Positions 1 through 8,372 of a stretch of DNA of 37,728 nucleotides are shown piece by piece. Below the pieces are notes generated by a model. The model worked only from the letters and a program-made list of their open reading frames with translations, had not been told where the DNA came from and did no database searches. Positions within the stretch are counted from its first letter, which is position 1. Each line of letters begins with the position of its first letter. The stretch covers positions 1 through 37,728 of IMG/VR virus record IMGVR_UViG_3300036985_001420; one strand, given 5' to 3'. This DNA is from a virus. The translations under genes were made by a program, and so were the position numbers.

Positions 1-90
1 CGCAAGAAAGGCGGCCTTGCCGACCTACAGAAAGCCAAGCACTATGTCGAACTACTCATTGAACTGGAAACAAAACATGCCCGAATTTAA
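1..90 (+). CDS. 3' end of the DUF3310 gene (duplicate of the right-end copy)
   Basis: These bases encode the last 29 residues of the DUF3310 protein that is complete at 37449-37709, ending at the TAA at 88-90. The fragment is here only because the window wraps round the circle, so it is not a second gene. It shows that the small gene starting at 77 overlaps the 3' end of the DUF3310 gene by 14 bases and belongs to the same plus-strand operon. Confidence 0.85.
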   Translation, partial: RKKGGLADLQKAKHYVELLIELETKHARI

Positions 91-109
91 GACATGGGAA
101 CGCGCGAAC
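1..109. repeat. Left copy of the 109-bp terminal redundancy
   Basis: Bases 1-109 match 37620-37728 with one difference: C at 42 versus T at 37661. The repeat lies in coding DNA (end of the DUF3310 gene and start of the next small gene), and the difference is synonymous (His CAC versus CAT). The simplest reading is the overlap left when a circular or circularly permuted genome is written as a linear contig. A genuine short terminal repeat is possible but less likely for a P22-type headful packager. Confidence 0.9.
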
Positions 110-244
110 CTTGACACGTTTGCTGCGGAGGCGTACCTGAAGCTGTTGGAGCAGGAAGACCTGATCCAGCAGCTCAATTGCGACCTCAAGGACGCCATCG
201 AGGCGTACCGTGAGCTTATGCGGCGTGGTACTCAGCATCAGTGA
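77..244 (+). CDS. Small acidic protein, function unknown (55 aa)
   Basis: I chose the ATG at 77 because the upstream part of this frame lies inside the DUF3310 gene and reads as an out-of-frame shadow. The product (MPEFKTWERAN...) is 55 residues, acidic and mostly helical, with no membrane segment and no motif I recognise. It overlaps the DUF3310 stop by 14 bases, which suggests translational coupling; no strong Shine-Dalgarno is seen. It is the last gene of the rightward operon that starts at 33292. Its 3' end overlaps the convergent endolysin gene by 29 bases, so the two transcription units collide tail to tail with no spacer. Confidence 0.6.
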   Translation: MPEFKTWERANLDTFAAEAYLKLLEQEDLIQQLNCDLKDAIEAYRELMRRGTQHQ

Positions 245-671
245 GGATGCCAGGCTTGTACTTCTTTTCCGGCGCGAATGTGGTCAGTGTTTGCTGACGC
301 ATTTCAGGCGCGAAGGAGATGTGCATCCATGCGCCGAACTCATGGATGATCTGATCGAACTTGACGCCGGAGTTCATGACGATATGGCACAGCTCGATCG
401 GCGTATATGTAGAGCTCTTTACGTCGATCGCCCAGCCGTCCATGTGGCTAGATTTACCGCTGCTGCCTGGCACTGCTGCGTTTACCGCCGGCAGACGCAA
501 CCAAGAGTTGACTTTTAATGGGCCAGTGAGCTCACGGACTTTCTCAAGTTGCTGGGCTGCGTATTTCATGTTCTCCAACTGTAGCGTGCTGGGCTGGTTA
601 CTCACGCCTAGACGTGCAGCGGTTTCGCTAAAGGTGGCTTCTTCAAGCGTAAAGTGATCACTTAGGTTCAT
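216..671 (-). CDS. Endolysin, peptidase M15 family (D-Ala-D-Ala carboxypeptidase-like)
   Basis: This 151-residue protein would cut peptide cross-links in host peptidoglycan at lysis. It fits the M15A/M15_3 phage family along its length: an N-terminal segment (LSDHFTLEEATFS), then the zinc motif H-x6-D (His76, Asp83) and a C-terminal EFGAWMH segment with a third zinc ligand at His117 and probable catalytic Glu111. There is no signal peptide, so release should depend on the holin encoded just upstream. Its ATG overlaps the holin stop as ATGA. It is the last gene of the long leftward late operon. Family call firm; exact bond cut is inferred. Confidence 0.88.
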   Translation of the reverse strand: MNLSDHFTLEEATFSETAARLGVSNQPSTLQLENMKYAAQQLEKVRELTGPLKVNSWLRLPAVNAAVPGSSGKSSHMDGWAIDVKSSTYTPIELCHIVMNSGVKFDQIIHEFGAWMHISFAPEMRQQTLTTFAPEKKYKPGILTDAEYHAA

Positions 672-1141
672 TTGCTTCTAGCCTTCATTACGTTTTCAAC
701 AGTTTTGCCACCAAAATATGCAAGCATCACGATCTGGCCCCACTGACCCAGCAAGGTGACGTAGGACTCATTCACGGTGTGCCCGAACGCCGACATCAGC
801 GCGAACAAGTTGTAAGTAGTCAGCAAGTAGACCAGCGTGGCAGGTCGGATGTTTTTGTTAAGCCAACCCTCGGACTGGTTGTCAGACTCCCAGCGCTTGG
901 TGATGGCTTCGTTTTCGCTCTTCTGGGCTTCCAGCACCACCTTGGCGAACTCAAGATCTAACTCTTGGAGCTTGGCGGCTGCCGCTGGATCGCCAGCGAT
1001 AGCCTTAGCCACAGCTTCAACGCTGTCAGACACGCCAAACTTAGCAGCCAGAGCAGTAACGGCAGCGCCACCCAGTGGGCCGGCAACCGCTGTCGCCAGT
1101 GTCGGCGCGAGACCTTTAAGTAGGTTGAGTAGGTCATTCAT
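668..1141 (-). CDS. Holin of the three-transmembrane (GTA-type) family
   Basis: The 157-residue product matches the 3TM holin family: a small-residue-rich hydrophobic segment at about 10-30, a soluble middle with a conserved-looking SDNQSEGWLNKNIRP stretch at 86-100, then two transmembrane helices at about 100-120 and 127-145. It should form the membrane lesion that lets the M15 endolysin reach the wall. I chose the ATG at 1141, not the longer frame, because GAGGAG lies 8 bases upstream and this start overlaps the previous stop as ATGA; the extra upstream residues are very polar and un-holin-like. Confidence is high for the family and moderate for its timing role. Confidence 0.85.
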   Translation of the reverse strand: MNDLLNLLKGLAPTLATAVAGPLGGAAVTALAAKFGVSDSVEAVAKAIAGDPAAAAKLQELDLEFAKVVLEAQKSENEAITKRWESDNQSEGWLNKNIRPATLVYLLTTYNLFALMSAFGHTVNESYVTLLGQWGQIVMLAYFGGKTVENVMKARSK

Positions 1142-1329
1142 TTCTTCAGCTCCTCTTTCAGTTTGCGTAGTTCTTTGGCTTCTCGTTTGATCTCTTCTTT
1201 CATCCACAGCGTCTCGACGTATGAGATGAACGAAAAGGCCAGCACGACGACCAGCACCAGCAGCACCATCAGGTGAGCCAGAAAGACGCCCGTGCCACTG
1301 TTTGAATTTTTATCTGCCACATTATCCAT
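1138..1329 (-). CDS. Small single-pass membrane protein of the lysis cassette
   Basis: The 63-residue product has one strongly hydrophobic helix (about residues 14-37, LAHLMVLLVLVVVLAFSFI) followed by a charged Lys/Glu-rich helix to the C terminus. It stops in an ATGA overlap with the holin start and itself starts inside the 3' end of the 221-residue gene upstream. Position and build suggest a holin partner, antiholin or inner-membrane spanin-like protein. There is no nested outer-membrane lipoprotein (o-spanin) visible, so the spanin idea is only a possibility. Confidence 0.65.
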   Translation of the reverse strand: MDNVADKNSNSGTGVFLAHLMVLLVLVVVLAFSFISYVETLWMKEEIKREAKELRKLKEELKK

Positions 1330-1934
1330 CCAAGAAAAAGTAATGCAGCCACTGCTACGCCCGCGTCGATCGCTCGGTTCTTAGCCTCCAGCATCAGCGC
1401 CTCTTGGCGCTTCGCGTCTCGGACGTCCTCACGCGCCGTCTTTTGCTCGGCTTCTATCTTACCTCGCATCGCCTCGAAGTCAGACCACAGTGAGCCCAGC
1501 TCTGGCGGTGACTCGTAGATCATCACATGCTTGATCTCGGCGTGCATAGCCTGCAATTTATTGCGTATCAAGATCCGCTTGAGGGCCAGCCGCTTGAGTG
1601 AGCCTGTCTGCACCTTCTTGGCATCACGTTCCTGCTGCCAAAAGATGGCCTCGAGGGTGTCGAAGGCGTCGAACATGGCGCCCAAGTTGTCACCAATCGT
1701 GAACATCACCTCGGTGGGGTCAGCCTTGGAGACAGTCTCGACCCGCTTCTTCTCTTTCGTAATCTCATCGGCTTGGGCCTTTGAGACCTTCTTGCCTGCA
1801 AACTGCCCGTTGATCTCGTCGTATATCTGCTTGACGTTACCAGCGACGCCTTTGATCTCTTTGTACAGCGCACAGCCGTCCTTGACGAGCTGGAACGCTG
1901 TGGTCGCGGCGAATAGGGCGGTACCTATCGGCAC
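1269..1934 (-). CDS. Conserved-type unknown protein with C-terminal membrane anchor
   Basis: The 221-residue product starts at GTG 1934, the only usable start here: an in-frame TAG lies shortly upstream, and the overlapping ATG at 1936 runs at once into a stop. The protein is helical, with a Lys/Glu-rich coiled-coil-like centre (about 50-70 and 155-187) and one transmembrane segment at about 191-208. It sits between the small TM protein at 2202 and the lysis genes. I do not recognise a domain. It may be a virion or lysis accessory protein anchored in the inner membrane. It overlaps the 63-residue gene by 61 bases. Confidence 0.7.
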   Translation of the reverse strand: MPIGTALFAATTAFQLVKDGCALYKEIKGVAGNVKQIYDEINGQFAGKKVSKAQADEITKEKKRVETVSKADPTEVMFTIGDNLGAMFDAFDTLEAIFWQQERDAKKVQTGSLKRLALKRILIRNKLQAMHAEIKHVMIYESPPELGSLWSDFEAMRGKIEAEQKTAREDVRDAKRQEALMLEAKNRAIDAGVAVAALLFLGWIMWQIKIQTVARASFWLT

Positions 1935-1935
1935 A

Positions 1936-2202
1936 TTACTTGTCTTCTTTGTTATCTAACTTTTTGAAGATCAGGCCCAGAATCTTGTCGGAGTTGGCGA
2001 AGCCAACTTTCATGTCGGCCTTGATTTCTTTGACTGCGTCTTTGAAATCATCGCGCCTTACAAAGTCTTCATGCATCTTGTCATCCATCTTCTTTAAGTC
2101 TTCTTGAAGTCGCACGATTGCGTCCCAAATCACTTTGAGAATCCATCCGCCCAGAAATCCAGCCACTGCGATAGCCCAGTTGAAAATAATTTGATCGCTC
2201 AT
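1936..2202 (-). CDS. Small membrane protein with coiled-coil tail
   Basis: The 88-residue product has an N-terminal hydrophobic helix (about residues 7-25) and then a long charged helical tail with repeated Asp/Lys/Phe spacing, typical of a coiled coil. The architecture recalls XhlA-type hemolysin/holin accessory proteins with the order of segments reversed, but I see no family motif. Its stop is 3 bases before the GTG of the next gene, and its start lies 2 bases after the stop of the 890-residue ejection-type protein, so it is fully within the late operon. Confidence 0.7.
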   Translation of the reverse strand: MSDQIIFNWAIAVAGFLGGWILKVIWDAIVRLQEDLKKMDDKMHEDFVRRDDFKDAVKEIKADMKVGFANSDKILGLIFKKLDNKEDK

Positions 2203-2204
2203 TT

Positions 2205-4877
2205 TTAGTCTTCACGCAGTGCGTTTACCGATTGACCGACACCAAAAGCGGGCGCTTTCTTGACGCCTTCGGCTATCGCTTTACTTGTCGTGCCTACGCT
2301 GGCCTGTTTAGCTTGCACTTTACCAATAGCAGCAGCGGTAGCAGATGAGTTAGCCAATTCTGTAGCAATCTCAACAGCTAACTTCTTGTCAATCCTGCCT
2401 TCAAGCCTAGTGAGCACCGCGTTTGCGATCGCCCAGACCTTGTTGAGAGGGAACATATGCGGCTTTGTTTCAACGCTAAACAGCTTAGAGACGTTTTGTT
2501 CGCCTTGAGCAGCCAATCGTTTAAACGTCTCAGCGTTTTGTATTTGCGCTTGAACTTCTTCGACAGCAGCCCTAACCTCAGGTAAGCCTTGTGTCAGCTT
2601 GTTGAGATTTTGCTGTGTCGCCATAGCGTTAACTGGCGCTTTGACACCTAACTTGTTGCCTGTCTCTTCGACAATTTTTGTCAGCTCAGCGATATTCTTT
2701 GCTTCTTCAAACGTGGCTTTGGCGGTCTTAGGGTCGTGCGCCTTAAGAACTCGCATGATGCCCTGTTCATTAGCTACCAAATGTTTCAGTGGATCACTGG
2801 CTTTACCTACGTCTTGCATAACGCCGCGCGCCAAGGAAGACTTAGCGGGCGCGTCCATACGTGCCAACGCCTGCCCAGCCACTTCCGCATCTTTAACTAC
2901 CGCGCTACGCAGCTTGTCGGTCTGTTTGAAGCCCAAAGTGCTTGACGCCAAATTCAGCGCTTCATCTTCGGCTTTGAACGCCTCGGTAACTTTGGATGGG
3001 ATTGTCTTAGCCTGCGCAGCAAGTGCTTTTTCGGCTTCCGTTACGCCCTTGACTTGCGACCCAATTTCGCTCAATCGACCGCTGATATTCATGCCGGCGG
3101 AGTCTAGCGCGCCAAGCTGCTTGGCGTTGTCAAACATAAACTTAGCGTGCGCTTCAGGTGTAGCGGCTTTACCGCCAGCCATTACTTGTTGACGGTACAA
3201 GTCTTCTACGCCAGTTTTTAGTGTTTGCATTGCCTCTGGGTCTTGCTTAAAGACTTTAAGAAACTGCAAAGTACTGCCCTCATCGACCATCGCCTTGGAC
3301 ACAATGTCACCAGGCTTAAGCATAGGCTCGTTCAGCGTGCTAGTACGGGTCAGGTTAGATGGCTGGCCAGTACGATGGACGCCAACAATTCGCTCTTTAA
3401 ACAAATCATTAGCTTTTTTGAACAGCGTTTGCGCTTCTTGTGGAACGTCGCGCTCGATTGCTTTGTTAACCGAGTCGTACAGTTCATTCAAGCGGCTGCG
3501 CGTAATGTTTGCGCCAGCTTCGTTGGACCCTTTTAGCGCAGCGCGGTCGATGTTGATCGCTTGTCGGATTGCGTGGGCTTCCGCAAGTGTGATGGGCGCT
3601 GGCATGACTGTCTGTTTGACAGGTACGCCTTGAATTACCGATTCCACTTCGCGGGGGCCGTAGCGTTCTAATAACGCTGCTGAGTTAGGTGCAAGCCCTT
3701 TGAGCTGAGTAAGTAGCTCTCCACGCTGTTCTTTGGCAACGCCAGCCAAGTTGGTTAAGTCAATTGTTGCGTCAGGGGCGGCGGCAAAGGCTTTTTGGTA
3801 CGCAGGGCCGGTAACGGTTTTCTGAGTATTTTTCAAAATCTCTTCGTTTGCTTTGGCCAACGCTTGGCCAGTTTCTAGCTGACTGACGTTTGAAATACCG
3901 CCTTCAACCGCTTGACGTTCGCCTGCAAGCGCGGCTTCAGCAGCTTGCTGCTCAGCAGTCAACTGGCTAGTCATTGCAGCCTGCTTGCCTTTCAGTGCGG
4001 CGGCTTCGGCGGCGAGCGACTGCTTAACCGCACGGCGAGGTGCGGTAGGCGACGCAGTAGCAACAGGAATGTTCTTCTGGTTCAACGCGTTCAGATTTTG
4101 ACTAGCGGTCGCAAGTTGATTAGTTTGTGTAGCTTTTAAGGCTGCATCAAGCTCGTTGTACATGCGCTGCGTAGTGTTGTTGGCGCCCTTTGCCTTCTGA
4201 GCATACGCCGCAAGACCAGTGCTGCCGGTAATAGCCGCTGCTTCGTCAACAGTTTTACCTTGCTCAAGCAACGCTTTTACGCGAGCCATCATCTCGGGGT
4301 TATTCTCCAGCGCGTCGGCAAGACCCGACACTTTGAGCCTAGACGGCATAAGCACATCGGCCACACCGCTTGCAGCTTTGCTGAGTTTTGGACCTGCGTA
4401 TTTAACAAAATCACCAAGAGCGTTAGCAACAACTCGCCCGCCAGCTTCCATTGTGGAGCCTTCCAGCGCATTCTGGGTCTGACGGACAGCAGCCTGTTGC
4501 AAAGTCTCAGGCTTGGCTTCGCCAGATACGTAGCGCATCAGTTCTTTTGCTGCGGCATAGCCAACGCCAGCACCAGCAACAGCTCCTGGTGGACCACCCA
4601 TTGAGCCCACTGCGCCGCCGCCAGCAGCGCCTAGCGCTTCAACCGTAGGGGTAATGAAAGCGGCTTGCTCAGCGCGAGGCTTTTGCGCCAAATTAGCCCC
4701 CATCTCAAATGGCATGGACAGAATATCCCCCAACCCAAAAGTTCGTTCTTGGGGTGCTGCGGGCGCAGGCTTCCACGTAGATGCAGCAAACGCAATTGCT
4801 TGCTGCTCTGTTGCACCATCAGGAGCGTCAACAGGGATGATTGAGCCGTCGGGCGCTGTGACGTTAAAACGGGTCAT
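2205..4877 (-). CDS. Large ejection/internal virion protein at the P22 gp16 position
   Basis: At 890 residues this is one of the two largest genes in the window. The sequence is Ala/Gln/Lys/Glu-rich and should be almost all helix. Near the N terminus (about 80-110) there is a Gly/Ala zipper (GAAGGGAVGSMGG...) of the kind used by ejection proteins to enter membranes. By order it is the third of three such proteins after the gp10-like hub, as in P22 (gp7, gp20, gp16). I infer that it is packed in the head and injected ahead of the DNA to build a channel through the cell envelope. No lytic transglycosylase motif is visible. One base separates it from the gene upstream (TAATATG). Confidence 0.7.
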   Translation of the reverse strand: MTRFNVTAPDGSIIPVDAPDGATEQQAIAFAASTWKPAPAAPQERTFGLGDILSMPFEMGANLAQKPRAEQAAFITPTVEALGAAGGGAVGSMGGPPGAVAGAGVGYAAAKELMRYVSGEAKPETLQQAAVRQTQNALEGSTMEAGGRVVANALGDFVKYAGPKLSKAASGVADVLMPSRLKVSGLADALENNPEMMARVKALLEQGKTVDEAAAITGSTGLAAYAQKAKGANNTTQRMYNELDAALKATQTNQLATASQNLNALNQKNIPVATASPTAPRRAVKQSLAAEAAALKGKQAAMTSQLTAEQQAAEAALAGERQAVEGGISNVSQLETGQALAKANEEILKNTQKTVTGPAYQKAFAAAPDATIDLTNLAGVAKEQRGELLTQLKGLAPNSAALLERYGPREVESVIQGVPVKQTVMPAPITLAEAHAIRQAINIDRAALKGSNEAGANITRSRLNELYDSVNKAIERDVPQEAQTLFKKANDLFKERIVGVHRTGQPSNLTRTSTLNEPMLKPGDIVSKAMVDEGSTLQFLKVFKQDPEAMQTLKTGVEDLYRQQVMAGGKAATPEAHAKFMFDNAKQLGALDSAGMNISGRLSEIGSQVKGVTEAEKALAAQAKTIPSKVTEAFKAEDEALNLASSTLGFKQTDKLRSAVVKDAEVAGQALARMDAPAKSSLARGVMQDVGKASDPLKHLVANEQGIMRVLKAHDPKTAKATFEEAKNIAELTKIVEETGNKLGVKAPVNAMATQQNLNKLTQGLPEVRAAVEEVQAQIQNAETFKRLAAQGEQNVSKLFSVETKPHMFPLNKVWAIANAVLTRLEGRIDKKLAVEIATELANSSATAAAIGKVQAKQASVGTTSKAIAEGVKKAPAFGVGQSVNALRED

Positions 4878-4878
4878 A

Positions 4879-6066
4879 TTATGGTGTTCCAGGAGTTATG
4901 CTAAAGCCAGGGAACTGAGGGTTTGTGATTGCGTTAGCTGGCACTCGTACAACAGAAGGCACCGGCGTTGCAGGGGCTACTGGTGTAGCAGGAGCACCGG
5001 CCGACTTACTAGCCCGCTCCACGCCTTTGCGTACAACGTCTTGGAACTCGCGAGCAGCTTGAACAAACTCTTTTTCGCTTTGGGCTAAGCTCATACGGTT
5101 AAGCGCAGCCGTACCCTTGTCGCCTTCGATGTTGGTGATAGAACCGCCGCCTTTGAGCGTTTCAAACGCTTGCAAGAATGCGCCGCCCTTGACTTGATCA
5201 AAACGCGTTTTAAAGTCGGCCGCGTCGGTTCCTGGCACAACTTGAGCAAGACCAGGAATACCAAACGTGCCCAGACCGCCCATACCTACCGCAGGTCCAA
5301 AGCCTGCGTGTGGTTTTTCACCCATAAGCAGTCTGCCGTTTTTATCCCGTTTACCAATCAGCGCGTCAACTTCATTAAGCGCCATTTCGGCAGTGTCCAA
5401 GACCTTTGGTAATTGCGTTTCACGCAACACTTTGTCTTTGGCCATGTTTGCGCCCAAGGCTTTAGCTTCAGCCAGCTTCTGTTGAAGTGCAGGGTCGGTC
5501 TCAGTCGCCAAACGTTCGCGTGCGCGGGCGTCGGTCATGTTCTGACCACGGCGGGTAGTGTAATCAGCTGTTGTTGCGCCGCGTAAAGACATAGCTTTTT
5601 CACGTTCGCCAATAGGCATTGCCAACATCTCAACAGCACGTTTTTGTGCGGCTGCTTTTTCTTGCGGGCTAAAAAGATTGCTTGCTTGTGTATCTTCGGC
5701 CCAAGCGGTAATGTTTGCGTCAGATGGACTCCGCGCCAGATCACGTTCACCTTGCGCCATAAAATCATTGCGTGCCTTTGCAGCAGCTGCCTGATGCACT
5801 TGTGTTTGCGCTACATTGGCTTCGGCTGCGGAACGTTCTTTACGGTACTGGATACCAAGCTGTGGATTTACCTTAAACAGCTGATTCTCGTAATCAGGAC
5901 TTGCAGGGTTGAGCTGACGCAAAGCGTTGCGTTCTTCAGCCGCAGCTTGCGCTTCTTGCATCTTCATCTGATTGGCTTGCAACTGTTGCACTTGGCCATA
6001 CTGCGCCAGCTGATTCGGCACTTCAATGCCGCGATAGCCCATCGCGATGTTTGGGTCTAATGGCAT
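4879..6066 (-). CDS. Internal virion/ejection-type protein at the P22 gp20 position
   Basis: The 395-residue product begins with a Gln/Ala-rich helical half and has a glycine-rich middle (about 250-280, FGPAVGMGGLGTFGIPG). A C-terminal block follows, reading GGAFLQAFETLKGGGSITN, that I recognise from many phage structural proteins of unknown function. The tail is Pro/Ala/Val-rich. It lies between the gp7-like and gp16-position proteins and its ATG overlaps the upstream stop (TAATG), so I assign it to the ejection set by context. Its biochemical role is unknown. Confidence 0.65.
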   Translation of the reverse strand: MPLDPNIAMGYRGIEVPNQLAQYGQVQQLQANQMKMQEAQAAAEERNALRQLNPASPDYENQLFKVNPQLGIQYRKERSAAEANVAQTQVHQAAAAKARNDFMAQGERDLARSPSDANITAWAEDTQASNLFSPQEKAAAQKRAVEMLAMPIGEREKAMSLRGATTADYTTRRGQNMTDARARERLATETDPALQQKLAEAKALGANMAKDKVLRETQLPKVLDTAEMALNEVDALIGKRDKNGRLLMGEKPHAGFGPAVGMGGLGTFGIPGLAQVVPGTDAADFKTRFDQVKGGAFLQAFETLKGGGSITNIEGDKGTAALNRMSLAQSEKEFVQAAREFQDVVRKGVERASKSAGAPATPVAPATPVPSVVRVPANAITNPQFPGFSITPGTP

Positions 6067-7091
6067 TATGCAGTCCTCTTAGAAAGCGCGTTTAGTAAGT
6101 TTTCATTACCCGCATAGTTCAGATACTGACTCACACCGCCGGCCAATGCATTAGCGCCGCCCATTTGACCAGCAGCTTGGACATTACCGATATTGGCGAT
6201 ACCTTGACCTGCGGTATCAGCGTAGTTGCCCGCATTGGCGCCCATCACGTTTGTCGCACTTTGGCCGATGCCAGCCAACGATTGCAAAGGTTGCAGTTTG
6301 GCAGATCGCTCTGTCTGGTAACGGTTAAATGCGTTGGTGTACTCTTGTGAACCCATTTCTTGGCCGTAACCTGTAGCAGCCTTCAATGCAGTGCCTGAGA
6401 TCAGGCCACCACGAGCGGCAGCACTTCGGTCCAACGCCTTTTGGCCTTCACTTAAGCGAAATGCGTAGCCAGGGTCAGCTTTGAACTGATCCATGCCAAA
6501 GGGCGTGTAATCGGACGCAGCTGACAGTTTACCCAACGCGGTCACACCAGCTTGACGCCAAGGTTCTTGTTGCGCGTTCTGTTGCTGGAACATCGAGTAC
6601 GCCAATTGGTTGGCTTGCGATTGCGCTGCTGCTTGCGTGTCTGCTGCTTTAGATGCGGCTTGCGCACCAAAAATCGAACTACCCAAAATGGCGGCGGGGG
6701 TTAGATATTTTGATAACCCCGCACCGCCAGACAATAGCCCTTGCATTGTTGTGCCGGCGCCGTTAGCGATAGCTTCAAATTCAGTCGGGCTGATCTTACC
6801 CGCGTTAAACGCATCAACGGCCTGCTGGCCTGTGATCTGACCGCCTGTACCGCCGCCAAATACGCCGGCAACTTTGTCATGCGCGGTACCATAATTGGAT
6901 AGATTGCCTTCATAGCCCCCTGCCCCAGACGCGCCCAAACGGGCTAATTTACCTAAGTTGGAGTTCAGCTGCGCTTGTGACCCCTCGCTGGTTAGCTTAG
7001 ATGTAACCAGTGAAGAACCAGGCAAAAAATAATCGCCCGCAACTACAGCGGCTGATTCAGCTGTATCTCGAATGTCAGTCCATAAACTCAT
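6066..7091 (-). CDS. DNA transfer/ejection protein, P22 gp7-like position
   Basis: The 341-residue product has a glycine-rich N-terminal half, a probable hydrophobic segment at about 125-150, and a C-terminal part with QEPWRQAG, FKADPGYAFRLSEGQKALDR and Tyr/Gln-rich helices. That arrangement is common to proteins annotated as phage DNA transfer or pilot proteins. It follows the tail hub and is the first of three ejection-type genes, which matches gp7 in P22 order. I infer that it leaves the head early in infection and helps DNA cross the envelope. The function is inferred from family resemblance and position. Confidence 0.7.
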   Translation of the reverse strand: MSLWTDIRDTAESAAVVAGDYFLPGSSLVTSKLTSEGSQAQLNSNLGKLARLGASGAGGYEGNLSNYGTAHDKVAGVFGGGTGGQITGQQAVDAFNAGKISPTEFEAIANGAGTTMQGLLSGGAGLSKYLTPAAILGSSIFGAQAASKAADTQAAAQSQANQLAYSMFQQQNAQQEPWRQAGVTALGKLSAASDYTPFGMDQFKADPGYAFRLSEGQKALDRSAAARGGLISGTALKAATGYGQEMGSQEYTNAFNRYQTERSAKLQPLQSLAGIGQSATNVMGANAGNYADTAGQGIANIGNVQAAGQMGGANALAGGVSQYLNYAGNENLLNALSKRTA

Positions 7092-7427
7092 TTAGGTCAC
7101 CTCACGACCGCTGACGCGGATGTTGATTGCGCTTGCTGTTCCGGCGATTGTACTGATGAAGTCGCCAGCCATCAACACTTGGCCTACTAATTCGGGGAAA
7201 GTGTAGACCTCAGCAGGTTGCAAGGTCTTGGTCTTGGTGATCAAGTTGGTGTTGCCAGCAGTGCCAGCAGTCGTCACCAAGTTGACGGAAACAGTCGCCG
7301 CTGAGGCGCTGATGTTCGTCGCGGTGAACTTGTCGATGATGGTGGTCACGCCAGTAGCGGTGTACTGGGTGGTTTGTGTATTTTCGGCGTATTTGGCCGG
7401 TACGAGGACGCGAACAGTTACGGTCAT
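7092..7427 (-). CDS. Small beta-rich virion protein
   Basis: The 111-residue product is rich in Thr, Val and Ala with alternating hydrophobic and polar residues, so a beta-sandwich is likely. It reads like a conserved phage structural protein (YTATGVTTIIDKFTATNISA, then FPELVGQVLMAGDFIS and a C-terminal INIRVSGREV). It lies directly between the fibre/needle protein and the gp7-like protein, with 3 bases before it and none after. A tail-attached decoration or plug function is plausible; I cannot name one. No membrane segment or catalytic motif. Confidence 0.65.
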   Translation of the reverse strand: MTVTVRVLVPAKYAENTQTTQYTATGVTTIIDKFTATNISASAATVSVNLVTTAGTAGNTNLITKTKTLQPAEVYTFPELVGQVLMAGDFISTIAGTASAINIRVSGREVT

Positions 7428-7430
7428 GGT

Positions 7431-8372
7431 TTACTCCAATAAGAGACAGTTGTTGGCGGCAGCGTGCATGATGACCCAATTAGTGCCGTCAGACACCATT
7501 GTCGCCCAATTTCCTACAACTGCCAAAAGAATTGCTGTACCTGCTGACGCGCTGTCAATTGGCACGATGTTACTAGATGCCGAATTGACCAGTTGCGCTT
7601 GCAAGTTCTTGACCGTGATCGAACGGCCAGTCCACGATGAGGCTGCGGGAAACGTCAACGTCAAGGCCGAGCCGGTCTTGTTGTTGATGATCCACATGTC
7701 AGTGTTCGTGATCGTGTAGTCAGCCGTCTTGGTCAGTACCGTGGACAGCGGCACATAGTCTGTGTTGGCAACCGCAGCCGAGATGGCTGTACCGTTGCCC
7801 TTGAGAATGCCAGTGACCGAAGTCGATAACGTCAGCGCAGGCGTAGCCCCGCCGCTTGAAGTACCCTCCAGCCCGTTGGCTGAGACGACTGAAACAGACG
7901 TGACCTTACCATTAAAAGTATTCCAGTCTGTGCTGGTCAAGTAGCCGCTGACCGACGTGGTGGCCGCTGGCATACTGATGTCAGGCGCTGTGCCGCCGCT
8001 AGACACGACAGGCGCTGTGCCAGTCACTGCTGTGACCGTACCTTGTGTCGACGAAGGTGCTGATGCCAGTGCTTCGATCTGCTTTTGCATCTCGGCGACA
8101 GTGGACAGCAGACCGTTATCTACAGCAGGGTCATCGCCAACAGGCGTCTGTACTGCTGGCGGCTGCGTACCAACATCTTGCGCCAGCGCTTGCAGTGCTG
8201 CGTCGTAGGACGCAATCAGTGATTCAGGGCTAGGGCCAACATCTGGGTTTTCAATGACGGATGTAGCTGCGTTATTCAGCGACAGAAAAAACATGTACCA
8301 CGCACGGTCAATCAGACCCGTGCGCTCGTCGATCAACGGCACCCGTGGGGGTGTGATGGGGACGTTAAGCAT
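7431..8372 (-). CDS. Tail fibre or needle-like protein
   Basis: The 313-residue product begins with a short conserved-looking head (TPPRVPLIDERTGLIDRAWY) seen at the N terminus of many podovirus tail proteins. A short helical linker follows, then Ser/Thr/Gly/Val-rich repeats, including a fibre-type GYLTSTDWNTFNGKV element. The C-terminal 100 residues form a probable beta domain (WTGRSITVKNLQAQ...). It sits where P22 has its tail needle gene 26, directly after the gp10-like hub, so it may be a trimeric needle or a short fibre. It overlaps the hub gene by 8 bases. No autoproteolytic domain is visible. Confidence 0.65.
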   Translation of the reverse strand: MLNVPITPPRVPLIDERTGLIDRAWYMFFLSLNNAATSVIENPDVGPSPESLIASYDAALQALAQDVGTQPPAVQTPVGDDPAVDNGLLSTVAEMQKQIEALASAPSSTQGTVTAVTGTAPVVSSGGTAPDISMPAATTSVSGYLTSTDWNTFNGKVTSVSVVSANGLEGTSSGGATPALTLSTSVTGILKGNGTAISAAVANTDYVPLSTVLTKTADYTITNTDMWIINNKTGSALTLTFPAASSWTGRSITVKNLQAQLVNSASSNIVPIDSASAGTAILLAVVGNWATMVSDGTNWVIMHAAANNCLLLE

